From Bacillota bacterium (GTDB taxonomy: Bacteria; Bacillota; Clostridia; Saccharofermentanales; Fastidiosipilaceae), in the NCBI GenBank assembly GCA_023420715.1, contig JAEZVR010000155.1, forward strand, positions 1-12,453: a DNA stretch of 12,453 bases, read 5' to 3'. Each line of letters begins with the position of its first letter. Within the stretch, counting starts at the first letter, position 1. The notes under the pieces were generated by a model. It was not told where the DNA came from and made no database searches. It saw only the letters and a list, made by a program, of their open reading frames with translations. The translations under genes were made by a program, and so were the position numbers. This document shows positions 1-7,450 of this stretch, in pieces.

Positions 1-1386
1 CATGAGGTGTTCTGCCATATTTATACCTATGGTTGTCAACAAAATGACAATGATTCTGAAAAGCTGATAGCCCTTCTCCAACAGATGGGCTATCAGAATA
101 CACCCGATCCTGAGAAAGCCGATCTCATCCTGTTTAACACCTGTAGTGTACGTGGCAATGCAGATCAACGCTTTTTTGGGAATTTAGGCATCGTTAAAAC
201 ATTTAAAAAACAACAACCCAATCTCATCGTCGGTGTATGCGGGTGTATGATGCAAATTGAATCGCATGTCGACAAAATCAAACAAAGCTATCCTTTTGTC
301 GATTTAATTTTTGGCACATCCGACATCCATCGTCTCCCTGAACTCTTATATCGCCGATTAAGCGGCACGCGTCGTGTATATGATGTTAGTACAGATGATC
401 TCATCGTCGAAGGCGTCCCCGTTCAACACGAACGAAAATTCCGCGCCTTATGCACCATCATGTATGGCTGTAATAACTTTTGCACCTATTGTATTGTGCC
501 CTACACCAGGGGACGCGAACGCAGCCGTGATTTTGATGTCGTGATTGACGAATTAAAGTCCTTGGCTAATCAGGGCTTCAGTGAAGTCATGCTTTTAGGG
601 CAAAATGTGAATGCCTACGGTAAAGACTTAAAAGATGATCATCGCGATACCTCGTTTGCCCATCTATTGGAGACAGCTGCGACAGAAACAGGACTCAGAC
701 GTATCCGCTTCATGACCAGTCATCCAAAAGATATCGATGATCGTTTGATTGAAGTGATGGCTGCCCACGAAAACATTGAGCGTCATTTACATTTGCCCGT
801 CCAAAGTGGCAGCAATCAGATTTTAAAACGGATGAATCGTCATTACACAGTCGAACATTATTTAAAAACCGTTGAATTGGCCAAATCTAGCATCCCTGGT
901 TTGGCACTTTCCACCGATATCATTGTCGGCTTCCCAGGAGAAACAGAGGCGGATTTTCAGCAAACATTAGATGTGGTTCAAGCGGTCGGATACGATAGCG
1001 CCTTTATGTTTCAATATTCGCCTCGAATTGGGACACCTGCCGCCCTAGCAGAGCATCAAATTCCCCAAGAAATTGTCACAGAACGCTTTAATCGATTAGT
1101 GGAATTGCAAAATGCCAACTCGCTTGCCGCTAGACAAAAACGGGTTGGACAGACATTTGAAGTGCTTATCGAGGGTCTATCCGATCACCATCGACAATTA
1201 TTAACCGGTCGCGCGTCCGATAATCACCTGATTAATTTCAGCGTGCCCGATGAGATCTTCCAAAAAGAAGGACTGGCAGTCGGCGATTTGGCATCATTAG
1301 GCGCCAAATATGAGGGGCGAATGGTTCCCGTTCATGTCACCTTAGCCAAGACGTTTTCTCTAGAAGGGGAAATGGTTATTGAATAA
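1..1386 (+). CDS. miaB: tRNA-2-methylthio-N6-dimethylallyladenosine synthase MiaB, 5' end open
   Basis: Radical-SAM methylthiotransferase that converts i6A37 to ms2i6A37 in tRNAs reading UNN codons. Residue numbers count from the GTG at 7. The N-terminal MTTase domain has the three cluster-binding cysteines C10 (YGCQQN), C46 (NTCSVR) and C80 (CGCM). The radical-SAM CxxxCxxC motif is C155, C159, C162, followed by the family-typical PYTRGRERSR. A C-terminal TRAM RNA-binding domain begins near residue 375. The frame is open upstream of the GTG (codons for His and Glu at 1-6) and no ribosome binding site is visible, so the true start probably lies outside the window; 459 codons are seen, close to the family length. 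It ends in TAA, 11 nt before mutS. It acts after MiaA, encoded at the other end of the same operon. The assignment is firm; only the start is uncertain. Confidence 0.96.
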   Translation, partial: HEVFCHIYTYGCQQNDNDSEKLIALLQQMGYQNTPDPEKADLILFNTCSVRGNADQRFFGNLGIVKTFKKQQPNLIVGVCGCMMQIESHVDKIKQSYPFVDLIFGTSDIHRLPELLYRRLSGTRRVYDVSTDDLIVEGVPVQHERKFRALCTIMYGCNNFCTYCIVPYTRGRERSRDFDVVIDELKSLANQGFSEVMLLGQNVNAYGKDLKDDHRDTSFAHLLETAATETGLRRIRFMTSHPKDIDDRLIEVMAAHENIERHLHLPVQSGSNQILKRMNRHYTVEHYLKTVELAKSSIPGLALSTDIIVGFPGETEADFQQTLDVVQAVGYDSAFMFQYSPRIGTPAALAEHQIPQEIVTERFNRLVELQNANSLAARQKRVGQTFEVLIEGLSDHHRQLLTGRASDNHLINFSVPDEIFQKEGLAVGDLASLGAKYEGRMVPVHVTLAKTFSLEGEMVIE

Positions 1387-1397
1387 AGGGTAATGCG

Positions 1398-4037
1398 ATG
1401 GCCGATACAAAATTAATAGATAAGATTGATCAAGACAAATTAAGTCCCATGATGAAGCAGTATCTGAAGCAGAAAGAAGCCTGGTCAGACTGTCTGCTCT
1501 TTTTTCGCTTGGGTGATTTTTATGAATTATTTTTCGATGACGCGATTATTGCTTCAGAAGCATTAGATATTGCCCTAACCTCCAGAGATTGCGGACTTGA
1601 ATCACGTGCACCCATGTGTGGCGTCCCCCATCATGCGGTTGATCAATATCTCAAACGCCTCATCGATCAAGATTTTAAAGTCGCCATTTGTGAACAAATG
1701 CAGGATCCTGCCACTGTAAAAGGGATTGTTGATCGACAGGTTGTTCGGATCATCACACCTGGAACCTTAACCAATATTGAACAATTAGATGCACGCAAAA
1801 ATCATTATCTCGTTGCCCTCCACGCGCATCAAAACTATTACGGGTTAGCTTATTTGGATATCACAACAGGGGAATTTCAAACAACAGCCATAGCCTTTGG
1901 GCAAACGATGGATAAACTTCTAGGTGAAATCAGCAGATTAGATCCGTCCGAACTACTGGTTCATCCCGCAGATTTTCCTCAGGATTTACTGACACGCATC
2001 CAAGAAACCTCAACCTGCCACATTACACGTTTGGAGACCCTCGATACCGCTCAAATTCAGTCCTTTATCGCCGACACCTTCTCGAATCATTTTGACCATC
2101 TTTGGCAACCAGCTGTCGCGGCATTGCTCTACTATTTAAACCAGACACAGCGGGATATTCCCATACACATCGATGCACCCAACTGGTATGATCTGTCAAC
2201 TTTTATGAAGTTAAATCAAACGGCAAGACGCAATTTGGAATTGACGCAAAGCCTCAAGGATCAACATTTGAAAGGGAGTCTATTGTGGACCATAGACCGT
2301 ACTAAAACGGCCATGGGTTGCCGCATGCTGCGCCACTGGATTGAACAACCCCTCACCAATAAAGCCGATATTTTAGCTCGCCAATCGGTCGTTTCCTGTT
2401 TGAAAGAAGCCTTTATTAAAAGACAAACGATTCGAGATCAATTACGTCAAATTAAGGATATTGAACGACTCATCTCAAAAATTGCACTCAATACGTTAAA
2501 TGCGAGAGATATGATCGCTTTGGCAACTTCCTTAATGCAGATACCAAATCTGCAATCCGAATGCATGACAAAAACCGATGATGGACTAAAGCAACTAGCT
2601 GCACAGCTGGCTGATTTATCACCGCTGGCCCAGCAATTATTGCAGGCTATCAATCCAGATCCACCACTGTCGCTAAAAGAGGGAAATCTGATTCAATCTG
2701 GATACGATCCTCAGGTTGATCAATTGCGAGAATTGGCAAATGGCGGACAAAATGGCCTCATCGAATTAGAAAATCGAATCAAGCAAGATACGGGAATTAA
2801 AGGTCTAAAAATTGGTTATAACCGTGTATTTGGCTATTATTTTGAGGTTCCCAAAAGTCAAACAGGATCGGTTCCAGCGACCTTCATCAGAAAACAAACC
2901 TTAGCGAATGCTGAGCGCTTTTATACAGACGAACTAAAGCAGCTGGAAGACAATTTGCTGGGAGCCAAACAAAAACTAGTTGACTTAGAATATGAAATAT
3001 TCTGTACTTTAAGAAATAATTTAAAATCTGTGCTCAATACACTCAAGCAAATGGCACATGCGCTTGCCACCATCGATGTTTTACAAGCCTTAGCCGAACA
3101 CGCAGACCGTTCTAATTATTGTCGACCAGAATTGATCGATGATGGAGAAATTTATATTGAAAATGGTCGCCATCCGGTCGTTGAAACAGTTTTACCAGCT
3201 GGTGGATTTGTCCCCAACCAAACACGCATGAACGGGGAAGACGAGCGCTTTTTACTGATTACAGGGCCAAATATGTCTGGTAAATCAACCTATATGCGGC
3301 AAGTTGCCCTCATTGTTTTACTCGCTCAAATGGGGAGCTTTGTTCCGGCAAGTGCTTGTCGAATCGGTATTGCGGATGCCATTTTTACCAGAATCGGTGC
3401 ATCAGATGACTTGGCAGGGGGGGCCTCCACATTTATGGTCGAGATGTCTGAAGTCTCAAACATTCTGGCCGAAGCAACACCTAAGAGCTTGCTCATCATG
3501 GATGAAATCGGCCGTGGCACATCCACCTTTGATGGATTAGCCATCGCATGGGCGGTGATTGAATATCTCGTTTCAACGAATCATCTCGGTGCACGAACCC
3601 TATTTTCAACGCATTATCATGAGCTGACAGAATTAGAAGGACAATTGTCAGGATTCAAAAACTATCATATTAAGGTAGATGAAAGTCAAGAAGATATCGT
3701 TTTTTTACATCAAATTGAACGCGGTCCAGCCAATGAGAGTTATGGAATCGAAGTAGCCAAGCTCGCTTGTATCCCACAACCGGTTATCTTAAGAGCAAGG
3801 GATTTACTCCATCAACTGGAAACCGAAGGCAAAAAACAGCGTCAGCGACGCAAAAATACTCAAGGGGTCTCGCAAGATCAGCCAGATTTGTTTACAACCT
3901 ATTTATCGGTTCAATCTTATGACCACGTCATCGAAAAAATACACCAGCTCGATATTCAGATGTTAACGCCACTCGACGCCTTAAATATACTCTATCAATT
4001 AAAACAAGATGTTAAGCCGATTAATCCAAAAAAATAG
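1398..4037 (+). CDS. mutS: DNA mismatch repair protein MutS
   Basis: Mismatch-recognition ATPase of post-replicative repair; it binds mispairs and small loops as a dimer and recruits MutL. The 879 residues match the family length. The mismatch-wedge motif is F41-Y42-E43 in GDFYELF. The C-terminal ABC-type ATPase has Walker A at 623-631 (GPNMSGKST), Walker B ending in D702-E703 followed by the signature IGRGTST, and the FSTHYHEL motif. The C-terminal helix-turn-helix (SPLDAL-like, here TPLDALNILYQLK) completes the dimer interface. The ATG at 1398 is preceded by an AAGGG ribosome binding site. Spacing is 11 nt from miaB and 11 nt to mutL, so it is probably cotranscribed. The gene carries a G7 run at 3417-3423 and an A7 run directly before its stop, both possible slippage sites. 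Its stop is UAG (4035-4037); reading through it would meet another UAG ten codons later. Confidence 0.98.
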   Translation: MADTKLIDKIDQDKLSPMMKQYLKQKEAWSDCLLFFRLGDFYELFFDDAIIASEALDIALTSRDCGLESRAPMCGVPHHAVDQYLKRLIDQDFKVAICEQMQDPATVKGIVDRQVVRIITPGTLTNIEQLDARKNHYLVALHAHQNYYGLAYLDITTGEFQTTAIAFGQTMDKLLGEISRLDPSELLVHPADFPQDLLTRIQETSTCHITRLETLDTAQIQSFIADTFSNHFDHLWQPAVAALLYYLNQTQRDIPIHIDAPNWYDLSTFMKLNQTARRNLELTQSLKDQHLKGSLLWTIDRTKTAMGCRMLRHWIEQPLTNKADILARQSVVSCLKEAFIKRQTIRDQLRQIKDIERLISKIALNTLNARDMIALATSLMQIPNLQSECMTKTDDGLKQLAAQLADLSPLAQQLLQAINPDPPLSLKEGNLIQSGYDPQVDQLRELANGGQNGLIELENRIKQDTGIKGLKIGYNRVFGYYFEVPKSQTGSVPATFIRKQTLANAERFYTDELKQLEDNLLGAKQKLVDLEYEIFCTLRNNLKSVLNTLKQMAHALATIDVLQALAEHADRSNYCRPELIDDGEIYIENGRHPVVETVLPAGGFVPNQTRMNGEDERFLLITGPNMSGKSTYMRQVALIVLLAQMGSFVPASACRIGIADAIFTRIGASDDLAGGASTFMVEMSEVSNILAEATPKSLLIMDEIGRGTSTFDGLAIAWAVIEYLVSTNHLGARTLFSTHYHELTELEGQLSGFKNYHIKVDESQEDIVFLHQIERGPANESYGIEVAKLACIPQPVILRARDLLHQLETEGKKQRQRRKNTQGVSQDQPDLFTTYLSVQSYDHVIEKIHQLDIQMLTPLDALNILYQLKQDVKPINPKK

Positions 4038-4048
4038 AAGAGGCCAAA

Positions 4049-5962
4049 ATGGGGATTATTCGAAAATTAGATGCACAGACAGCCAACAGCATTGCCGCAG
4101 GCGAAGTGGTCGAAAGGCCCGCCTCAGTGGTTAAAGAATTGTGCGAAAATGCACTGGATGCTGGCGCAACCCACATTCATATTGATCTTAAAAATGGCGG
4201 CATGCAAGCCATTCATGTCGTTGACAATGGCTGTGGTATGGACGCTGAAGATGTTAAAATGGCCTTTGTCGCCCATGCGACCAGCAAGCTCTCACAGATT
4301 GACGACCTCAATCATTTAAGCACCATGGGGTTCAGAGGGGAAGCCTTGGCATCCATCGCTGCCGTTTCAAAAATCACTGTCAAAACAAAGCAAGCGGATT
4401 CAGCGTGGGGAACTTTTCTCCGAATCGAGGGCGGGGAAGTTCTCGATCATCAATCCTGTGGCTGTTCCAACGGCACGAGTATCTTGGTTGAACATCTGTT
4501 TTATAACACACCAGCCCGTTATAAATTTTTAAAAAAAGATACGACGGAAGCCAGCAAAATAACGGATATTGTTCAACGATTCGTCCTAGCTAGACCAGAT
4601 GTCTCTTTTCAATTAACACATCACGGGCAAACAATCATCCACTCTCCCGGTAATCATGATCTTCAAAGTGCGATATACAGCTTGTTTTATCAAAAAGGTC
4701 TCACAGATCTCCTAAGCATACAGGATGTTGCATCCCATACCATTGGTTTGACGGGTTATATTAGTGGTACTCAAGGGATGAAAAAAAGCCGCCAATGGCA
4801 GTTTTTTTTCGTCAATAACCGCATGATAAAATCCCCTTTAATGACTAAAGCACTTGAAGATGGCTATCAATCCTTTGCGATGAAAGGACAGTTTCCAGTC
4901 TGTGTTCTTAAACTTCTTATTCCGCCCAGTGAGGTTGATATCAACGTTCACCCGCAAAAAACAGAAGTGCGTTTTGCAAATGAACAAGCCATCTATCACA
5001 CGATTAAAGCAGCTGTAAAAGCCACCTTACTTGAACATGTTGGACCTAAAAACATCGATTTTGACGTTGTCGCAAAAGCTTCCAAGGCAAACATGAACGT
5101 AACTCTCGCTGAGCCACAACCGATTCCATGGTCATTCTTGCCTGCACAACAGAATGCCCCTTCAAATCCCTCACCAGCATTGCCAGAACGACAGCATTTG
5201 CCACAGGAATCCGCTGCCATGTTGAACCCGGTTAAGCCGACAAGCAATGCTGAAAATTTAATCAAACACTGGGATACCCCAACTAAAGCCGAAGACAAAC
5301 AGAGCCCACCAGCTGTTGCCACCACCAATTCGGATGCACAGGTCACGACATCTAAAAATGCCATGCGTCCTTTGCAAGAAGGCCGCTTCCTCGGCGCTTT
5401 ATTCAACACCTATCTCATCATTGAAGGGAAAGAGGTGTGTTATTTAGTGGACCAACATGCTGCACATGAAAAAATCAATTTTTATCGTTTTAAAGCAGAA
5501 TTTGCCAATCATCAAACAGTCAGCCAACCATAGTTGGTTCCAGAAATTTTACAGGTATCTGCAACGACCATACCCCTATTGATCGAAGCCAACCACTTTT
5601 TAGAATCCTTAGGGTTTTCTTTTGAACCTTTTGGCCCTACCAGTATCCGTTTAACCTCGGCACCAGCTTGCGGTAAGACAGTGTCTCCCCGAAACCTATT
5701 TATACAAATCATCGAAGCGATTGAGCGCCAGGGCGTAGACATGACCAAACAGCAGTTGAATTCCGATTCAGATGACCTGCTGGCAGATATTGCCTGTAAA
5801 GCCTCCATTCGGGCACACGATACGTTGAGTGAAGCAGAAGTCTTTGCACTCTTAGATCAAATGTCAATCCTGCCTCATCCATGGCAATGTCCTCACGGTA
5901 GACCAACCGTAATCGAATTAACCAAACCCGCCCTAGAAAAACTTTTTAAACGGATTGTCTAA
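4049..5962 (+). CDS. mutL: DNA mismatch repair protein MutL, interrupted by an in-frame UAG at codon 495
   Basis: GHKL ATPase/endonuclease that links MutS to strand excision. The N-terminal ATPase is intact: E30/N34/D37 in ELCENALDAGA, DNGCGM at 59-64, and GFRGEAL at 94-100. A Pro/Gln/Ser/Thr-rich linker spans roughly 335-440. The C-terminal domain begins near 445 with the endonuclease motif DQHAAHE (468-474). Codon 495 is TAG (5531-5533). The same frame then stays open to TAA at 5960-5962 and includes A582-C583-K584 and CPHGRP (614-619), both expected in nuclease-type MutL. The total of 637 codons is a normal MutL length. The fourth acidic residue of the DQHA(x)2E(x)4E motif is Tyr479 instead of Glu. 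The ATG at 4049 has an AGAGG site upstream. If UAG terminates, the product is a 494-residue protein lacking dimerisation and most of the nuclease domain, hence probably a mismatch-repair defect. If UAG is decoded, a full-length protein results. The identity is certain; the functional state is not. Confidence 0.93.
5531..5533 (+). other. In-frame amber codon within mutL
   Basis: The TAG is in phase with mutL on both sides (4049 and 5534 are a whole number of codons apart). The context reads S-Q-P-UAG-L-V-P. From D468 of DQHA to Q493 is 25 residues, the same distance as from D462 to Q487 in B. subtilis MutL as I recall its numbering; Q487 starts the clamp-binding motif QEMIVP. The UAG therefore falls on the third position, a Met in B. 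subtilis and often hydrophobic in other MutLs. A single T-to-A change from a TTG Leu codon would create it. The codon also sits in a small hairpin: 5522-5528 pairs with 5533-5539 (7 bp including one G-U) around the loop CAUA. Confidence 0.9.
5534..5962 (+). other. MutL C-terminal segment downstream of the UAG
   Basis: This holds 142 codons of continuous MutL C-terminal sequence, including the ACK motif (codons 582-584) and CPHGRP (614-619) that complete the metal-binding nuclease site. The absence of any further stop or frameshift suggests that the interruption is recent or that the codon is read. Independent translation is unlikely. A TTG codon follows the UAG directly, which could in principle allow termination-reinitiation, but there is no GGAGG-like sequence before it, and the first ATG in frame (5741) lies too far inside the domain to give an intact fold. 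It is best treated as the 3' part of mutL and not as a separate gene. Confidence 0.8.
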
Positions 5963-5967
5963 CAACG

Positions 5968-6906
5968 ATGCACACCCATTCACCAATAAGGCCAATCGTC
6001 ATCACAGGACCAACTGCCAGTGGCAAAAGTCAAATCGCCATGGGAGTCGCAGCATATTTTAAAGGTGCGATTGTTGGTGCAGATTCGATGCAAATCTACC
6101 GAGATCTACAAATCGGCACAGCCAAACCATCCAGCCTAGATCGATCGACCATTCCACATTATCTCGTTGACTGTATCGATCTGTCACAAAATTTTAGTGT
6201 TGCAGAATATTTGCAGATGGCCCAAAAAATTTTGACCCAGCTATCCGCTGACAGACAACAAGCCATCATTTGTGGGGGGACAGGTCTATATATATCCGGA
6301 TTGGTGAATGGCAATCACTACAACACCTTGCCTGTCGATGATCAGCTGCGCCAATCACTTAACAAACAGGCTCAGAGCCAGGCCGGTATCGAACGTCTGT
6401 ATCAAAAACTACAGGCCTTAGATCCAGAAGCAGCCAAAAATATTCATCCAAACAATGTCAAACGCATCATTCGCGCCATCGAAATCAATCAAATGACAAA
6501 AGGCACGAAGGGGATACATCAACCCTTTCCAGCTAACCATCAAATTCCCAAAGAGAGCATATTTGTAATCACGCATGATCGGGATACCCTCTATCGTCGC
6601 ATCAACCAACGCGTCGATCAAATGATCGAATCCGGTTTGCTTGAAGAGTTAGAGATGCTTATTCAAAAACAGCTCCCACTGACAGCGACCTGTTGGCAAG
6701 CCATTGGCTATAAAGAGTTTCTTCCCTATATCCACCATGAACAACCCTTGGATACATGCATCGATCACCTCAAACAGGCAACAAGGCGCTATGCGAAACG
6801 CCAACTCACTTGGTTCAAACACCAATTTCAAGCGAGGTGGTTGATCAACTTAGATCCAGAGGATGCAATCAAACAAATTTGTCAAACCATTGAAACGTCC
6901 GTTTGA
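5968..6906 (+). CDS. miaA: tRNA dimethylallyltransferase MiaA
   Basis: Transfers the dimethylallyl group from DMAPP to N6 of A37 in tRNAs reading UNN codons, giving i6A37, the substrate of MiaB. The 312 residues match the family. Visible motifs are the P-loop GPTASGKS (14-21), the catalytic Asp in D39-SMQIYR followed by GTAKPS, the HYLVD segment, and GGTGLY (103-108) with the conserved Arg/Lys-rich C-terminal half (KQATRRYAKRQLTWF). The ATG at 5968 lies 5 nt after the mutL stop and has no clear Shine-Dalgarno sequence, so translation may depend on coupling to ribosomes finishing mutL. If ribosomes stop at the mutL UAG about 430 nt upstream, that coupling would be lost; this is an inference. 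The gene ends in TGA and is convergent with the Hfq-like gene, 16 nt away, with no convincing terminator between them. Confidence 0.97.
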   Translation: MHTHSPIRPIVITGPTASGKSQIAMGVAAYFKGAIVGADSMQIYRDLQIGTAKPSSLDRSTIPHYLVDCIDLSQNFSVAEYLQMAQKILTQLSADRQQAIICGGTGLYISGLVNGNHYNTLPVDDQLRQSLNKQAQSQAGIERLYQKLQALDPEAAKNIHPNNVKRIIRAIEINQMTKGTKGIHQPFPANHQIPKESIFVITHDRDTLYRRINQRVDQMIESGLLEELEMLIQKQLPLTATCWQAIGYKEFLPYIHHEQPLDTCIDHLKQATRRYAKRQLTWFKHQFQARWLINLDPEDAIKQICQTIETSV

Positions 6907-6922
6907 GGGGCGTGCAAAAGCA

Positions 6923-7276
6923 CTACGCCTTTGGCATGGTACTCACAATCGCGGATTGATCTGTTTTACGTACAGCTGAATGCAAATCATGCCAATGCAA
7001 AGCATCTTGTGGGACAATGGCTGCCAAAGCAGATCTAAAAACAAGCAAGAGTTCTCCCTGATCATTGGCTACAATGAGGCTCCACTGATCAAACCGCTTA
7101 ACATACCCGGTTAAAACACTGTCATTTTTTAAATGGATCTTGATCTTTCTAACTTGCTGGGTGCAAGTGGCCAAAAACTGATCTTGCAAAGAAGGTCGAA
7201 ACATTCGATGTTTTCCATAAGATCTTGAAGGGGAAGCAGGGAAGTGGGTGTAACGGCTTTCTGATACGAGATTCAT
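6923..7276 (-). CDS. hfq: Divergent Hfq-family RNA chaperone
   Basis: Sm-like RNA-binding protein of 117 residues. The core spans about residues 30-90: it opens with LQDQFL (30-35), has the Sm1-type strand pattern with N51-D and G57, then F62-D63, and closes with a hydrophobic strand ending AAIVPQ. This follows the Hfq layout, and the position beside miaA supports it. It is divergent: the Sm2 signature YKHAI is F80-R81-S82-A-L here, so the Tyr, Lys and His that line the proximal RNA site are all replaced. There are about 29 extra residues at the N terminus, rich in Arg/Ser/Tyr/His, and a 27-residue tail. The ATG at 7276 is chosen because GGAGG lies 7 nt upstream (7284-7288). A longer frame to 7423 would run through the peroxiredoxin terminator and is unlikely. 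The stop is UAG. Hfq normally follows miaA on the same strand; here it is inverted. Confidence 0.8.
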   Translation of the reverse strand: MNLVSESRYTHFPASPSRSYGKHRMFRPSLQDQFLATCTQQVRKIKIHLKNDSVLTGYVKRFDQWSLIVANDQGELLLVFRSALAAIVPQDALHWHDLHSAVRKTDQSAIVSTMPKA

Positions 7277-7283
7277 TGGTTTT

Positions 7284-7288
7284 CCTCC
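7284..7288 (-). promoter_or_regulatory. Ribosome binding site of the Hfq-like gene
   Basis: A GGAGG on the minus strand, 7 nt before the ATG at 7276, fixes the start of the Hfq-like gene and excludes the 49-codon upstream extension of the same frame. Confidence 0.85.
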
Positions 7289-7298
7289 ATCATTAGTC

Positions 7299-7329
7299 AA
7301 TATGGTCAAAGTGTAAACCGTCGAGTCAA
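7299..7329 (-). promoter_or_regulatory. Candidate promoter of the Hfq-like gene
   Basis: On the minus strand, TTGACT (7329-7324) could be a -35 box and CATATT (7304-7299) a -10 box. The spacing of 19 nt is long and the -10 matches TATAAT at only four of six positions. TTGAC occurs three times here (complements at 7296-7300, 7305-7309 and 7325-7329), so an operator with repeated half-sites is another reading. A promoter is needed in this gap because a terminator lies just upstream. Confidence 0.3.
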
Positions 7330-7372
7330 TAGATCCCCACCATATCGTTCGAAAAAAATCGACAATTTTCGT

Positions 7373-7400
7373 AAAAAAAGCACATGCCCGAGGGCATGTG
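7373..7400 (-). terminator. Intrinsic terminator of the peroxiredoxin gene
   Basis: Read on the minus strand, CACATGCC (7400-7393) pairs perfectly with GGCATGTG (7388-7381) around a 4-nt loop. One C follows, then a run of seven T (7379-7373). It lies about 50 nt after the peroxiredoxin stop and insulates the Hfq-like gene. A second copy of the arm, AAAAAAGCACATG (7441-7429), upstream on the same strand can pair instead with the right arm plus the T-run. Confidence 0.9.
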
Positions 7401-7450
7401 TTCAGAATTTCAGCTAGGCGCATTCAGACATGTGCTTTTTTATCCGGCGA

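Noticed and set aside
4038..4319. Continuation of mutS past its UAG, as if UAG were sense
   Set aside because: Readthrough meets another UAG after ten codons and then runs out of frame over mutL; the normal MutS C terminus is already complete.
4996..5409. 137-codon minus-strand frame opposite the mutL linker
   Set aside because: It lies antisense to the coding linker of mutL, has no ribosome binding site and no recognisable protein features.
6909..6929. Possible bidirectional terminator between miaA and the Hfq-like gene
   Set aside because: GGCGT can pair with ACGCC and GC with GC, but a 3-nt bulge interrupts the stem and there is no T-run on either strand.
7277..7423. 49-codon N-terminal extension of the Hfq-like frame
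   Set aside because: It would have to be read through the peroxiredoxin terminator hairpin, has no ribosome binding site, and a strong GGAGG precedes the ATG at 7276.
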